Counted from the stretch's first letter, positions 12,430 through 24,124 are shown. The stretch: DNA of 64,000 nt from Rhyacophila brunnea (GCA_022495005.1 JAGYXB010000135.1:1984001-2048000); one strand, 5' to 3'. Notes: generated from the letters alone by a model not told the origin. Numbers and translations are program-made.

Positions 12430-14225
12430 GGTTATATATTTTATGTATTTTTAAAATGGTGTATGTTCAATCTTCAATCTTGTTAATTATTCGTTGAATA
12501 AAAAAATAGTTAATTTAATTATGTATATGTGTTTACGTATTATGATGCAAACAATATATTGTGTGAAATATATATATATATAGACATAATATTCTTCAAT
12601 ACACTGTGTTCTGTAGGTACCTACATTATTACTTTCTGTCAATATGATTTATATTCTATTTAAAGATAAATTTTCAGCACTTTAGTTTCTCTTTGTCATT
12701 TGTTTATATTTGTTATATTTTATATGTAGAGGTGTGTATACGTACATTACATACCACTATATTTAAACTTACTAACCCAAATTTCTAAAAATAGAGAAAA
12801 TATATTAGGTGTCTATATTATATTGTGATATTCATAACATGCATTATAATTTGGTCAAAAATATCAATGAATTCTGTTCAATTAAAATATATAAGTACAA
12901 TAATTCGTCACCCAGTTTGATATAATTTTAGCGCATTATTTAACAGTTAATTTAGAATGCAGGTATATGTGATTTTACTAAATACGGCAAACTGATAGGA
13001 AATACTAATTTAAGCTAATTGATTAAATAATACAAATGCCTATTGTAGGACGCCAACACTGTATATTTATGATAACTTTACTGATGATAAGTGTATGGAG
13101 ATGAAATGAACATGCATTTTTCTTTACGATAAGATAACAATAGTACATATTGTGAAATAGTAATACGAAAGAGTAGGTAGTTTATCATATTTTTGCGTAA
13201 GTATTTTGTCCTAGATTTCCTAATCAACTCTAATTTTAAAAATTATTTATTAATATTGTAGCCACTGCAAGCATTTACAGCATCACTGTTACAGCAACGA
13301 CAACCTCAGATAATTGTAAATGTAAAAAAATATGCGAGCTTCACGACGCGTGTAGAGTAAAAAGCTCGTAGTGGGCACAAAGCTTCTGGCAGGCGTAAAT
13401 GAAGGCGCCCAACAATGGCGAAGGCTCTGAACATTGTCTTGGAAAAAGGAAAATATCGCACTCTAGTCCTGCCTCCGTAATATGCCTCGCCGAATAAAAG
13501 ATTTTGATAAGACATCTCGAAAGCTCTTCTCATTTTCATGAGGCTTCTATGCGAGACCTTCATTTACTCGTACGTGTTTTTGTTTCAGCATTTCACACAC
13601 CACATTTTCAGCTTTCACGCGAAGCTTTTGCTGTCAAACGGATGAAAGACTTGAACATACGAGGAAGTAATATTTTTACCTGTTTATAAGAGAGGCATTT
13701 TATAAAATTTAATATAAAAAATACATTTCAAGCTGTCAATCTAATACATATGAATGTAGTCGTATAATCCTATAAACATAATAAGTTATGTTAAAATAAC
13801 GCTCTTTAGTCATAAATATGTTGATAAGTCATAATAAAACGTATTATAAAGATATTATTCCTGAATATAAGTCGTAGTAGATACTTATTTATTCGTCAAG
13901 AAAGTAAAGTAAATATTCATATAAACTTCATGTCTTCAAGCACAACGTTGTTTTGTATAATCTTATATTATGAAATATTAAAATTAAAAATATATATTTG
14001 CTGTCGATTTATTCAGAAAAAAGCGATACGCGATATTTTTGTAAACACTTTTGGCCAATACGTCAAAAGCAAAAATTATGCAATAATTATAAACAGTAGG
14101 TACACAAAAATATCATATTTACTAATAACAAAAAATATTAAATAAGTTATTAGAGTAGGTAATACAGCGAATGTAAATGGAAGTGTTCAATTGATAAAAA
14201 CACAAATAATTATATTTTTCACCTA
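12430..14225. other. Mostly AT-rich stretch with one GC-richer block
   Basis: A TA microsatellite lies near 12569-12583. A less AT-rich block at about 13330-13640 has overlapping open frames on both strands (85 codons minus, 61 plus). Neither shows a domain. No gene is called. Confidence 0.35.
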
Positions 14226-14228
14226 TTT

Positions 14229-14585
14229 AAGGCGAATTCTTCACTGAGCCTTTTTTAAAGAGGCACCTAGCGGAAAAATACGAAGCTTGCAATTTGAGAC
14301 ATTTTTTGATAATTTACAATTTCAACTGTATTAATGAATAAATATGTATCTGAAAACATTAAAAATAAAAATATTTTTTATTTTAAGTCAAAGACAAACT
14401 TACAATTGTAAAAAATGTAATAAAATGTGAATTTGTTCTATCGGTCCGCACCCTATTATTACATATATTTTATGGTCATATTTATTATTAAAATTTAGTT
14501 CATTAAGTTTTCTAAGCATCACCTAAGCGATTTTTGACTAATTCATAGTTTTAATATTTTACTTTATATACTATAGTTAATATAT
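14229..14585 (+). repeat. Family C repeat, rearranged copy
   Basis: The sequence starts ggcgaattcttcactgagcc, continues with the gaggcacctagcggaaaaat arm of the full copy at 10749, and then at about 14460 switches to sequence matching the reverse complement of about 11060-11165. The centre is therefore inverted relative to the full copy. The 5' extension before gaggcacc is shared with the copy at 59619 but not with 10749, which suggests a subfamily or a common larger element. Confidence 0.7.
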
Positions 14586-14589
14586 ACAT

Positions 14590-15175
14590 CCACAAAATTC
14601 AATACTAAAAAAATCAATAACTCTCTAATTATTGATTCATTGAATTAGTTGGGCAGGTATTTAAGCTATTAGTAAATTATACTTTTATAGTATTATTTTT
14701 ATTCGTGGAAATAATTCTGTTGGTTATTGTAATTCTTTTATTTTAATTATTAAGTATATATATATATATATCTCCACATTTTAATTAAAATTTATATATT
14801 TATTTACATAATCATTATAGTAAACATAGAAATAGTATTAAAACATATTAGAAAAACGATATAAAGAGTTAATACAATATTATGGCTATACGTATTTCAC
14901 CATATTAGTTGTATCAGTTTAGTTGTCAATAATACGTGGTAGATAATTTGTACAAATATAGCAATTTGATAAATAAATAGAAGCGAAACAATGGTTTAAG
15001 CCTGACATACTTACTTTCTTTTTTTGAATTTTTATGTTTTGATGTAAAAATCTGTTTACTACAGGAAATTGCATAATCGCCTAAATTAACCATGCGCATA
15101 ACCAGTGGCTTGGCTGACAGAGATATAGCTGTGTTGGGAAGATAAGTTGATGGCCACAAGTTAACACCTTGTTAA
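14590..15175. other. AT-rich stretch
   Basis: A TA run lies near 14754-14770. A 77-codon minus frame at 14926-15159 has fairly balanced amino-acid composition in its first 50 residues, but I recognise no family. Confidence 0.3.
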
Positions 15176-15179
15176 CTCT

Positions 15180-15300
15180 CTTAATGGGCCTACAGGCGTA
15201 TGGCACAGCAATGTCTGAAAAGATGGATGGACGACGCAATACCTACTGCAACGTCGAGGCGAGTGCCGCGAGGGTTGAACGAACCATCTTGAAGTGAGGA
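15180..15300 (+). pseudogene. Possible RTE-type retrotransposon tail
   Basis: The plus strand reads LKRWMDDAIPTAT, resembling the KRW.DD block near the C-terminus of RTE-type polymerases, followed by arginine-rich sequence and a stop. Only one short block supports it. Confidence 0.3.
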
Positions 15301-15449
15301 GTTAATCTGAGAAAATGTACATAATATATATACAAATAATATAAATACATTAGTATATATATAAGTAATCTACACGTATAGATTACGCATAGACATAAAA
15401 CATAGTAAAATTACTATTTGCATAATATGTCATCAGCATTGATGTATAT

Positions 15450-16855
15450 TATTATAGCGGTTCCTGATGAGAGATATTTTGAAAATCACGAAAAAGATTT
15501 ATTGGAAGGTTTTCGAACACAATTTAAATTGTGGAAATAATACTGTTACATACTTTCGAAAGACATTTTCCTAGGCAGTAAGTAGTAAACAAATGTGATG
15601 GGATTGGATACTAACTTTATATGAAGACTTAATTCGATCTGTTTTATTATTTTACGTAAAGCAGATTCCTAAAATTAATATAGATGCCAGTATAAAGTTT
15701 CTAATAGTTAACAAGACTTCAGCTATTTTTTCGTATATCCTTAGATAGGATTTCCTTCTAGCTTATATATATTTTTTCAATAATATTTATAATATCGCCA
15801 CGGAATAACTCATTCTGTACAATTTCATTCCATAAATAATTACTTTTTGCGAAAATGTCCCTTACACTCTTTTCGGTAATCCTGTTTGATCCATAGCCTG
15901 CAATCAGGATGTCATAATCTATGATATGTGGACGCAACCTATAAATGGTTATTAATGTTTCGTTGATTGATTTCGATTTTTTTTATATAATTTACTCAGA
16001 TCCGGAGCATTGTGTAGATCGATTGAGGACGCGGTAACTTTTACGATGTCATTGGCACGGTTATTGGTCGGTTTACCATTTATTAGAAGGTAGTATTTTG
16101 TATATAAATATTATTATTTTATTTATTTATATATTTATTTAACAAAGTGTATAGAGATTTATTTTGAAATATTAGCAATAGTTGAAATATTTCCAACACG
16201 GTGTGGTTTGATGGCGCCATTACCTTCAATGTCCCCAGTAAGCTCATTCACTAAGTCGCTCCAATGGGCCGTTGGCATTGCTCTTTCTCTGCTTCGACTT
16301 CCCTGTAGGCTACCCACTACCACCAGTTTTTCACAAATGCAGAATGCATCTAAAAGATATTGTATATGAAGATACGTTCCTTTATTTTGAGTGTCTACAT
16401 GGATAATTGGCTCCGTGTTCAGTGACGCCCCAAGACAAAATGCCGCCTCTGGTCAGGGCCATAATGCCGCCCCATTTTTTTATACTTACAATATTATTTA
16501 TCATCCGTGCTCGTATCGTTTCTGGTCACCAAGGCCGTCGAAGGAAACGGAAGTTAACTAGACATCGCGAACCCGACAAAAAATACAGTCCTGTTAAACC
16601 TTTTATGTTAATTAATACATTTGGTTCCAACCAGTGAGCTGAGTTTTTTAAAGGAAAGATATCTTCGTTATTAGGTAGGTAAGTACTCAGTTTAGGTCGC
16701 TATTTCTATATATACCAAATGATTCTCCTCGATGCCGCCCTTCGAGTAACTGCCGCCCCCAAACGATGCTCAATCTGCCTACCTCCACGGGACGTTACTG
16801 TCCGTGTTCTTCTCAAGGAATCCCAAGCATTCTAACTATTCGTAGACAACACCTC
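15450..16855 (-). pseudogene. Unidentified decayed protein-coding remnant split by a hAT MITE
   Basis: On the minus strand, upstream codons at about 16850-16809 (LECLGFLEKNTE) join across the hAT MITE to an uninterrupted frame from 16410 to a stop at 16159-16161 (about 83 codons, beginning PIIHVDTQNKGTYLH). After a 40-base AT gap a second open segment runs from about 16121 (KYYLLINGKPTNNRAND) to a poly-T frameshift near 15980. It then continues in the shifted frame (INETLITIYRLRPHIIDYD, later VRDIFAKSNYLWNEIVQ) to a stop near 15758. A weaker third segment, with a possible membrane-spanning stretch, continues toward 15450. Its amino-acid composition is balanced, unlike chance frames here. The frame resumes exactly when the MITE and one duplicated 8-mer are removed, so the coding sequence is older than the insertion. 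I do not recognise the family; a host gene relic, a mobile-element gene and an endogenised viral gene are all possible. Confidence 0.5.
16420..16800 (+). mobile_element. hAT-type MITE, family H1 copy 1
   Basis: The element begins cagtgacgccccaagac and ends ccacgggacgttactg, so its termini are cagtga/taacg-type inverted repeats of about 12 bp. It is flanked by a perfect 8-bp direct repeat, tccgtgtt, at 16412-16419 and 16801-16808. An 8-bp duplication with a CAGTG terminus is characteristic of the hAT superfamily. At 381 bp it has no transposase. Internal blocks rich in tgccgccc recur near both ends. The 76-codon frame inside is not a gene. Close relatives are at 26104-26954 and 32794-33154. 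Confidence 0.9.
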
Positions 16856-16869
16856 ATGTAAAATACTTT

Positions 16870-18335
16870 AATTGCCTTGTAATACCTGTCTTATTATATA
16901 TTATAAGATATCTTGCGTATGCGTAAAATATCAAGAGTATACTTATTATCATAATACAAATATATTGTAAAATGGTTTTTCATGTGTAAGCCTCAAGTGT
17001 TGTTGCAGGAATGGCACTTTCGAGGAAAATTAAGACCGTGGGTTGTAAATTTTACAGAAATACTTTCACAATGTTATGACTCCAGTATGTGGCAGTTTTT
17101 ATTGACTTATATTTTTTTTAGTCGGACTTATTTTTAAAGTATCTGATGCATTTCAATTAGATAGTTTCTACAATCACTTACAGTTAAATTTTAAGGCGCG
17201 AACTAAGTACGTAATGTTCACATAAATTAATTAGTCAACTGGATATAGGCATTAGAATGTTTAAACAATGTTATATATTATGACAGTAAAGTAGTATTAC
17301 AATTATATCAAAGATGGAATAATTAATTAATAAAAATTTTAAAAGGCGGGAAAATTATTTTAATTAAATAATTTGTTTGATTATATCTATAAAAGTCTCG
17401 AAGGCAAAATTCTAAAAAATATCAGTAAATGGATCAGATTAGACATTAGATCAGGGGTTGCAGGGCGATTGATGAATTACTTGTTTGATCAGGTGTTCAC
17501 TGTCCAGCTGTACTATAAATATGTACAATATGAGTATAAGTCGATGTTCAAATAGTTTGATGAAATGAGTCGCTATCCCTCACTAAGTTGGTTTTGATAA
17601 TCTTTTTCGGGTGTCGATCCCATGAGATATACCTATGCTAGATACATTTATATTAATATTGTAATTGGATAAAAATGAGTTTGGTAAAGGAGAAAGCTGA
17701 TGTTTACCACACTTATCGATAATCATTAATTTATGGATTATGAATATTATTACATTGATTTGCGCAAGAACATCTCAAGATTCCTAATTCAACTTAAATT
17801 ATAAACATTATAACTACCTACTCATTTTACTAAAAAATATACAAAAAAAATATATTATAGTTAGTTACAATGGACGCAATTAATTTTTTTTTATAATTTA
17901 AAGGTATAATAGTACAAACACACATGGTTTTATTTGGGTGACTAGAGTAAGTATGGAAGTAATTTTTGAAAAATATTTTAGCCAATGAACCGTCATAAAT
18001 TCATAAATTACAATAAGTACTTATAATAATATTCTATTACAATTTTTTATTTTAAATATGTAATTGGCATTATTCCTAATTACCACAAATATGTAATTTT
18101 TAAAAATATATTTGATTGGAAACTATCACCTTAAACTAAACATTTTTTTCTCGGTAAAACGACCTTCATATTATATTTTTTGAAAATTAAAATTTATAAA
18201 ATTTAGGACAATAAAATGGGAATTTTACAAGTTTGAAAATAAAATTGCATAGCCCGCCGATTCTGGAAACTATGTATCACTAGATATTCGTGAACCACAA
18301 ATGAAAAAAATAAAAAAGAACTCTATACTATAATC
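16870..18335. other. AT-rich stretch without recognised genes
   Basis: No motif, repeat or RNA signal was recognised. The 60-codon frame near 17373 is unremarkable. Confidence 0.4.
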
Positions 18336-18338
18336 AGC

Positions 18339-18783
18339 ATAGACTATAGATACATATAGACGCCACCCGTTGCATTGCTAAATGAAGCTACGTGCCGTGC
18401 GTTTGGTCTGTGGGCGAGCGAACGCATTCGCCTATAAATGTTCGAGACCATAGACCATTTCGCTAGTGCTCGCCTAAAGTGCTCGCACTAGACGCTCAGA
18501 ATTAAAATATAATTTTCTGTTTTTTTACGTTATATAGTATTTTTAAGCGGTCAAAATGCAACCAATTAGGTAAATATATCCATAATTAAAGTTATTTTAA
18601 AGAAACACTAGGTCACTGATATTAAAATAAATAATAATATACAAATAAATTGTCACGAACATGTATCAACTTACCTATGAAACGTAATACCGTCTTCTTG
18701 CTTATCAGTATGGCTACCATATTTTAATACAACATGCAGAACCACCTTTCCTACTTAATTAACTAAAAATATTTACCACTGAC
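18339..18783 (-). mobile_element. P-element-like copy with a decayed THAP-domain exon (copy 1)
   Basis: This segment is the reverse complement of 37782-38224 over essentially its whole length. The minus strand near 18745-18685 encodes the same peptide as copy 2 but with the start codon changed from ATG to GTG and both N-terminal THAP zinc-ligand cysteines replaced (by histidine and tyrosine). The later residues (TDKQEDGITFH) are kept and a GT-AG-type donor (gtaagt) follows. One boundary is gactatagatacatatagac at 18340. The distal part has a CpG-rich block with gcgagcactagcg-like inverted motifs. It cannot make protein. Confidence 0.65.
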
Positions 18784-18789
18784 TTTATT

Positions 18790-19408
18790 GTTAGATTGTT
18801 AGGGATATTAAAATAATTTATAGTCAGATTTTTCCAGTTATTCGTTAGCATCTTTTATGGTTCCATTAAATTTAATATTCATACCAAGAATAACATTAAT
18901 TATTTTAAATAACTCTGCTCACAACCATTTGCTTCGTGTCAACTAACGGATTGTTTATTGTAAACAATATTTTCCGCTGATGAATGCAAGTTTTAGAATT
19001 CCTGCCGTATACTTAACATAATTAATGTGTTCCATCACGAATAGTGTTCTCTTGCATAGATCAAGTGAAAAATTGATGAATATAAAATAGCAAGCCCCTG
19101 GGGGAAACATATTAAGAGAAAATGGAAACTCATTACATTTTTCATTTAATTTTTAAAGAGAAAATTGCGTAACTACGTATATAAGTTATCATGTAACTTA
19201 TAATTATTTTGAAAGATTTTGGTGCATTTTTTCTCATAAAAGACTGATAGTTATCATGGTTGCGATTTAATAGTACCTACTACATTGTAAAGTACTTAAT
19301 CGAGGGTCAGGGCATATATATGGTGAAAATCTGTAACTTCACAGATCGTCGTTAAAACGTTCGCTACCATGTTAAAAATAGTAGGTCTACAAAGACATAA
19401 TAATATGA
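18790..19408. other. AT-rich stretch without recognised genes
   Basis: Nothing was recognised on either strand. Confidence 0.4.
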
Positions 19409-19411
19409 TTT

Positions 19412-19760
19412 ACTAATCATCATCATCAGTTATCGTGAATTAACTGGTTGATAGAGACTTCTTCTAGCTTATAACACTATTCTTGGTCCCTGGTTCGGAA
19501 CTGCCATCTACTTCCACCACCAAATTTGACAAGTTCCTCGATCCAGTGAGTTCCTGGGCTGTCTGAACTTTCAGTACCAATGACTATAATTGTTCAGCGG
19601 TTATTCGTTAGCCGAGTCATATATCCGGTCCATTGTCATTTCATCAGACCTCCTTATGCATTGATTTATTTTTGTGATATCTGTGCGTTATGGTCAATAT
19701 GCACCTTTTTATACCACGTCGCGCTACTCTTATGTTTTGAATTTCTGGTAATAGTTATTC
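19412..19760 (-). pseudogene. RTE-type retrotransposon remnant (antisense)
   Basis: The sequence starts with atcatcatcatcag, the reverse complement of the short tga tail of RTE elements. It continues through blocks such as ttggtccctggttcgg and ends in atgcacctttttataccac. The last block recurs, diverged, near 25485 and 45865, so these three pieces derive from the same retrotransposon family. Frameshifts prevent a continuous translation. Confidence 0.5.
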
Positions 19761-19904
19761 TTATAATACATTACGTATTATAGAAAATAATATAAAATAC
19801 ACATACAAATAAAGGTATTGATAAATGTCGTGCGGTGACTTTTTATTATGGGGATGCTGTTAAAAATATATAAGTACATATACATTATATAGTCACTATA
19901 AATG

Positions 19905-20085
19905 CCGTCATACAGTGGTACAGGCACTAAACGTCCTCAGAGACGCCCTAAAACCCGTTGGATAGACGAACTCATAAAGTTCGAATATACGTGGTAAACG
20001 TAGAACTAGGGGCCGAGCAGAAATGAGAGAACTAAGGGAGGCCTTCATCCAGCATTGAATCAACCCCAGCTGATGATGATGATTA
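19905..20085 (+). pseudogene. RTE-type retrotransposon 3' end
   Basis: The plus strand reads GTKRPQRRPKTRWIDELIKF, the typical GRPKTRWIDE.IK block, then a stop. In shifted frames it continues with an arginine-rich segment and an EAFIQ-like block before a tgatgatgatgatta tail. This is the standard end of an RTE element and points away from the antisense fragment just upstream at 19412-19760. Confidence 0.75.
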
Positions 20086-20200
20086 TATAGTGTGCGGTGT
20101 ATATGTAAGTATATATAAACCTAGAAAAAAAAGAAATAAAGATACTGTACTTAGACCATACTATGTACGTATGGACTACCATTGACACATGTATCTTTAG

Positions 20201-20660
20201 TACAACGTTTTTCTTAGGTCGTATTCTTATTTTTCCAGTGGTTGTTTGTCCGGTACAAATTTTGCAATCGATTTTTAACTAACTTCCCGACTAGCTAGAC
20301 ATTTGAAACTTTTAGAATATATTATAACACGATGGTAATGCATTTTTTTAATACTTTTAGCCATCTTTAAGTAGAATTGAATTTATTTTTAGTTAATTCT
20401 GTTTTGTATGAAAAGTTATTTCGATTATTGTTGGTTGACTATTATTGGTTGTTAGGGGGTCCTAGCAACTAAATTATTAAATAATATATACATGCGTTAC
20501 TATGGAAATCAATATGGAATGACGTTTCATTATTCAGTATTTCTATCAAGTACAATTTTTTTTGATCGTTTAAGCTAGTCAAGTCAAGTTTATATGATTC
20601 AACAGAAAATTTAAAACCGTTGTACCTATATAAAAAGTTCTTTTTATCTTGTAATTATTT
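20201..20660 (+). repeat. Dispersed repeat family B, copy 2
   Basis: This copy begins tacaacgtttttctt, contains ccagtggttgtttgtccgg, a ccgactagctagacatttg block and gggggtcctagcaactaa, and ends with aaaaccgttgtac and a cttttttatcttgtaatt-like segment. It is the inverse of the copy at 5370-5846. The overall length, about 460 bp, is similar. Confidence 0.65.
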
Positions 20661-20664
20661 TTAT

Positions 20665-21475
20665 TATGTGTTAACCGTTAACAGTCGGCATTTATTTATA
20701 TTTATTTAAATGTTCTCGTATCAGAAAAAATTCATTAATATCTACAAATTGCATGTACGGTATATTTATTATTTAATTTTGTTACGACTTATTTTATTTG
20801 AAAATGTATTAAGTACCTACATATGTAATGCATAATAGTATGCAATATGCATCTACAAGTACCTAATACGTACGTATATTAAATATTGCCACCAATACAT
20901 AAGATAGATATTTCCAGAAAATTATTAATTTCCATAAAGTAAGTTTACGATCACTTTCATTTTAATATATCATTTTAATGTTTCTAAAGTGAAGCAATAA
21001 AATGTCGATAAATGTGAAAGTAAAGACATCATAAAAACTTTTTACAGTTAAAACCTTTCAATGTCAAGTAGCTCCAGCTCCGTCAGAGGCCAGACTGTAC
21101 GTTCATTAATTTATTAGTTTCCATTCATAAACATGTGATGCTTTGGTAAATGGCCTGTGTATACACATAAATAATTTCAACCCTATCTCATAAAAATAAT
21201 TAAAATGCATATCGCTTCGCGGTGTATCCCATCGGCCGATTGCATAGCCGACGTCGACGGAAGCTCCTCAACTTTCCTATATGATATTATTAATCACCGC
21301 CTTTTATAAATAGACTCGGGTTTCAAAGCAAAACTGATCTATTAACATATTTTAACTGTTTTTTCTGTATTAGATATATACAGAGTCAGGGAATGCAAAA
21401 GTTACAGATGTGGGTTACCTTCTGAGTGACACTGTAACACGGCTTAATTTTCTAGTGTGGAGAAATAGGGGATAC
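20665..21475. other. AT-rich stretch without recognised genes
   Basis: A small CpG-containing patch lies near 21235-21265 (gcatagccgacgtcgacgg). Nothing else was recognised. Confidence 0.35.
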
Positions 21476-21479
21476 TTAG

Positions 21480-22115
21480 TGTTTGGGCTAATTATGATCC
21501 TAATCCGATTCTTATCCCCGCACCAAATTACATACACAAAGTTACATTATAAACTCAGTCGATTCAACACCTGTAAAGTCGTCGATACCGGCATTTGTGA
21601 ATTAACCATAAACTGCAGTGCGTACAGGGTGACTCATCCATAGAGTAACCTTTCGACCTCCATCGCGCTGTGATCTGATACGATACGACCGAAGCCGCGT
21701 TAAAACACAGGGTAACTCATCCATCTCGTATCATCACCTATATTAGCGCACCATCGCAAGTAAACTGCCACAATCCAAAAAACGTCAAACAGAGAAAATC
21801 AGCTTTGAAGTTTTTACCTTTCGCATTTGTGTACTGTGTTTTTGAAATATGTTTAGATATTGAATGAAGTTTTGACTTGAATTTGATGACTTAGAGATAT
21901 GAAATTATCGGTACATATACTGTGAATGATATACAATGAAACGTAGTAATTAACCCAAAACACGTAAATTTGGACTTGTGGCGGTTTAGTTGCGAGGGTG
22001 CGATATGGTGTGAGCGAACGTCGCGTTTGTCACCAATACTGAACTTGTCACCATTATTCACCCTAAAATACAAATGAAACCGTCAACCAGATTACTAGTG
22101 CGTGAGTGCGCGAAC
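21480..22115 (+). repeat. Dispersed repeat family E, copy 2, with internal hairpin
   Basis: This is the longer relative of 9220-9560. It contains an inverted pair of about 33 bp: cgcaccatcgcaagtaaac at 21747 and its complement ending tgcgagggtgcg at about 22002. There are only a few mismatches, and the loop is about 190 bases. The loop and arms are absent from copy 1, so they may be a separate MITE inserted in the repeat or a part lost from copy 1. Confidence 0.6.
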
Positions 22116-22394
22116 ACGAATATTTCACAACACTAGGCGCGCTTTGTATTTCTTGCATTATATGACCAGACCATCATAAAAAAAGCCGAATCCGTTTTCA
22201 AAACCTTTGTTCATGACGACTGACTTTCACATTTCTATCGTATTATGTACTATGTCCTGTGTCCCTACCTACAGAGTGAAAAGTCGACTAATATATACCA
22301 CTTCCAATAAACGTAGGTAACTACCTATATTTCAGACTGATTTTTTTTCAATAAAATGGTGATATTAAAATATAAGTCATAGCGTGTAATGAAA

Positions 22395-22475
22395 ATAGTA
22401 GATTCTTGGGTTTCCCCCGCGTGTTCTTCCTTCTTCCTTGACGTTTCGGGGTTTGGGTTGGGGTTTCGGTTCGGG
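22395..22475 (+). repeat. Single-arm relative of the 52.4-kb palindrome, with a G-rich segment
   Basis: The string attcttgggtttcccccgcg followed by cttccttcttcc and gacgtttcgggg matches one arm of the palindrome at 52404-52560. The adjacent G-rich run at 22448-22475 has four tracts of three or more G (loops about 3, 2 and 9 bases), which could form a G-quadruplex. Confidence 0.5.
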
Positions 22476-22479
22476 AATT

Positions 22480-23885
22480 ATTATAAAAATCATTATAATA
22501 TTTATTAAGATTTTAAGTTGTTTTATTATAAAGGTTTTGGGCGATCTTAATGTGACATAAATTAATCAAATTTGCAAATTCAATAGCAACCGTATAGCAT
22601 TTACGCCTACAAACAAGATGTATGATTTCATAAATGGAACCACAAACCTAAATGTACTATGTAAAGTTTTGTGAAGATATTGTATATTATCAATAATATT
22701 ATTTTATATTCGAAACGATTATCATGTCAATCAAGTGTTCATAAATATTTGCAATTTCGGGATCCCGAATCCTAGGATCCTACTCGGTTTCTTGATCCCG
22801 AAATCCCGAGATTGAAAATGGAATTGGAATGCCGTTGGTGATTGTATTTACAAAAAAAATGTTTGCTAACTAAAGAAGCGTAATAAAATACCGTTTATCT
22901 TATAACTCACTCGGAATTAGTGGATCGGATAAATATGCATATAGTATAAAACTTTGTGGAAACTAAAATTATTAACCAAGACAGTGTCACTAAATGTTAG
23001 ATTTCGAAAATGTTAAATTTTGTGCTAATAATTTAAGTCAGTAGGTAGATAGGCATGTTTTTCTATAATCCCGGAATTATAAACATACTCAAAACCTCGA
23101 CATTGTAAATTTCGTCCAGGATTGTGAATTTTAGTATTTATAATATAATACAAGTCTACACCTTCCACGGTTTCGCGAAGCACATGTTGGGAAATGCACG
23201 GCAGGGCATAGTGAAAAAGCTTTGCCTTAATGCACTATTTCTGTTCATGCATGCGTGTTTGTCCTGTAAACAAAACCACCCAATCTGTGCCCACAACTTC
23301 TAAATGCGTGCTACATGGATGTGGGAAGAACCATTCAAATAATTATTAATACATTTCCGAGTATCAATACGATCTCATTAAACATAATACTACCTACTAC
23401 CTACTGCTCAACTAAGATATTTTTTCAGGCAAATGTTGTTAACTAACGTTGACATTTTTTTCTGACAGGGTGAGAATATATTAAGCTATTTTTTTAACTG
23501 TGAAAACCCTACATTGTTTGAAATATAAATGTAGGTGGGTACCTATTATTTCATATAGCAAAAATGTATCATTGTTTATATTTATAATAATAAATATCAT
23601 ATTTATTAGGCATTAAACTAGTAGGCCAAAAAATGATTTCCGAATGAATTCTCTGCTATGTTCTAGTGTTATACCTACCTAATGAACAATTAAAAGCTTC
23701 TAGCGGTACCAAAACACGATAGAGTTAAAGCTCTATGGACAATGTACGCTATAAATTTTTGTAACCTAGAGATAGTTCTGGAAAAATTGTATCTAGCTGC
23801 CGAAATTAGCATAATATTTTAATGAGAATTCTATTTATTACTAAGCATGTTTTCATTCACGAACAATAATGGGTTCGTAATAAAA
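22480..23885. other. AT-rich stretch with a small palindromic cluster
   Basis: At about 22758-22813 several tcccga/tcggga units occur, including the palindrome cgggatcccg. A similar, longer cluster is at 41443-41560. No gene is seen. Confidence 0.4.
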
Positions 23886-23889
23886 TTAA

Positions 23890-24119
23890 GGGCCCACATG
23901 CCCAACGTAGGTCAAAATGGAGAGTTTTAAAAGAATACTATTTTATGTAAGTAATAAAAATACTTTATGCAGTCATCAAATGTTTAAAATAAATATAAAG
24001 GATAAAAAGGCTTCAAAATGATATAAATAGACTATCTACAACGTTTAAGGAATGTCCAGGGTAATGCTCTGAAAATACCATAAATTCTCCATTTTGACCT
24101 ACATTGGGCATGTGGGCCG
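23890..24119. mobile_element. TTAA-flanked MITE (piggyBac-like)
   Basis: The ends are near-perfect inverted repeats of about 33 bp: gggcccacatgcccaacgta on the left and the complement of cggcccacatgcccaatgta on the right, both continuing with ggtcaaaatggaga. A TTAA sits exactly outside each end (23886-23889 and 24120-24123). A TTAA duplication is the hallmark of the piggyBac superfamily. The 230-bp body is AT-rich and non-coding, so movement would depend on a transposase from elsewhere. Confidence 0.8.
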
Positions 24120-24124
24120 TTAAT

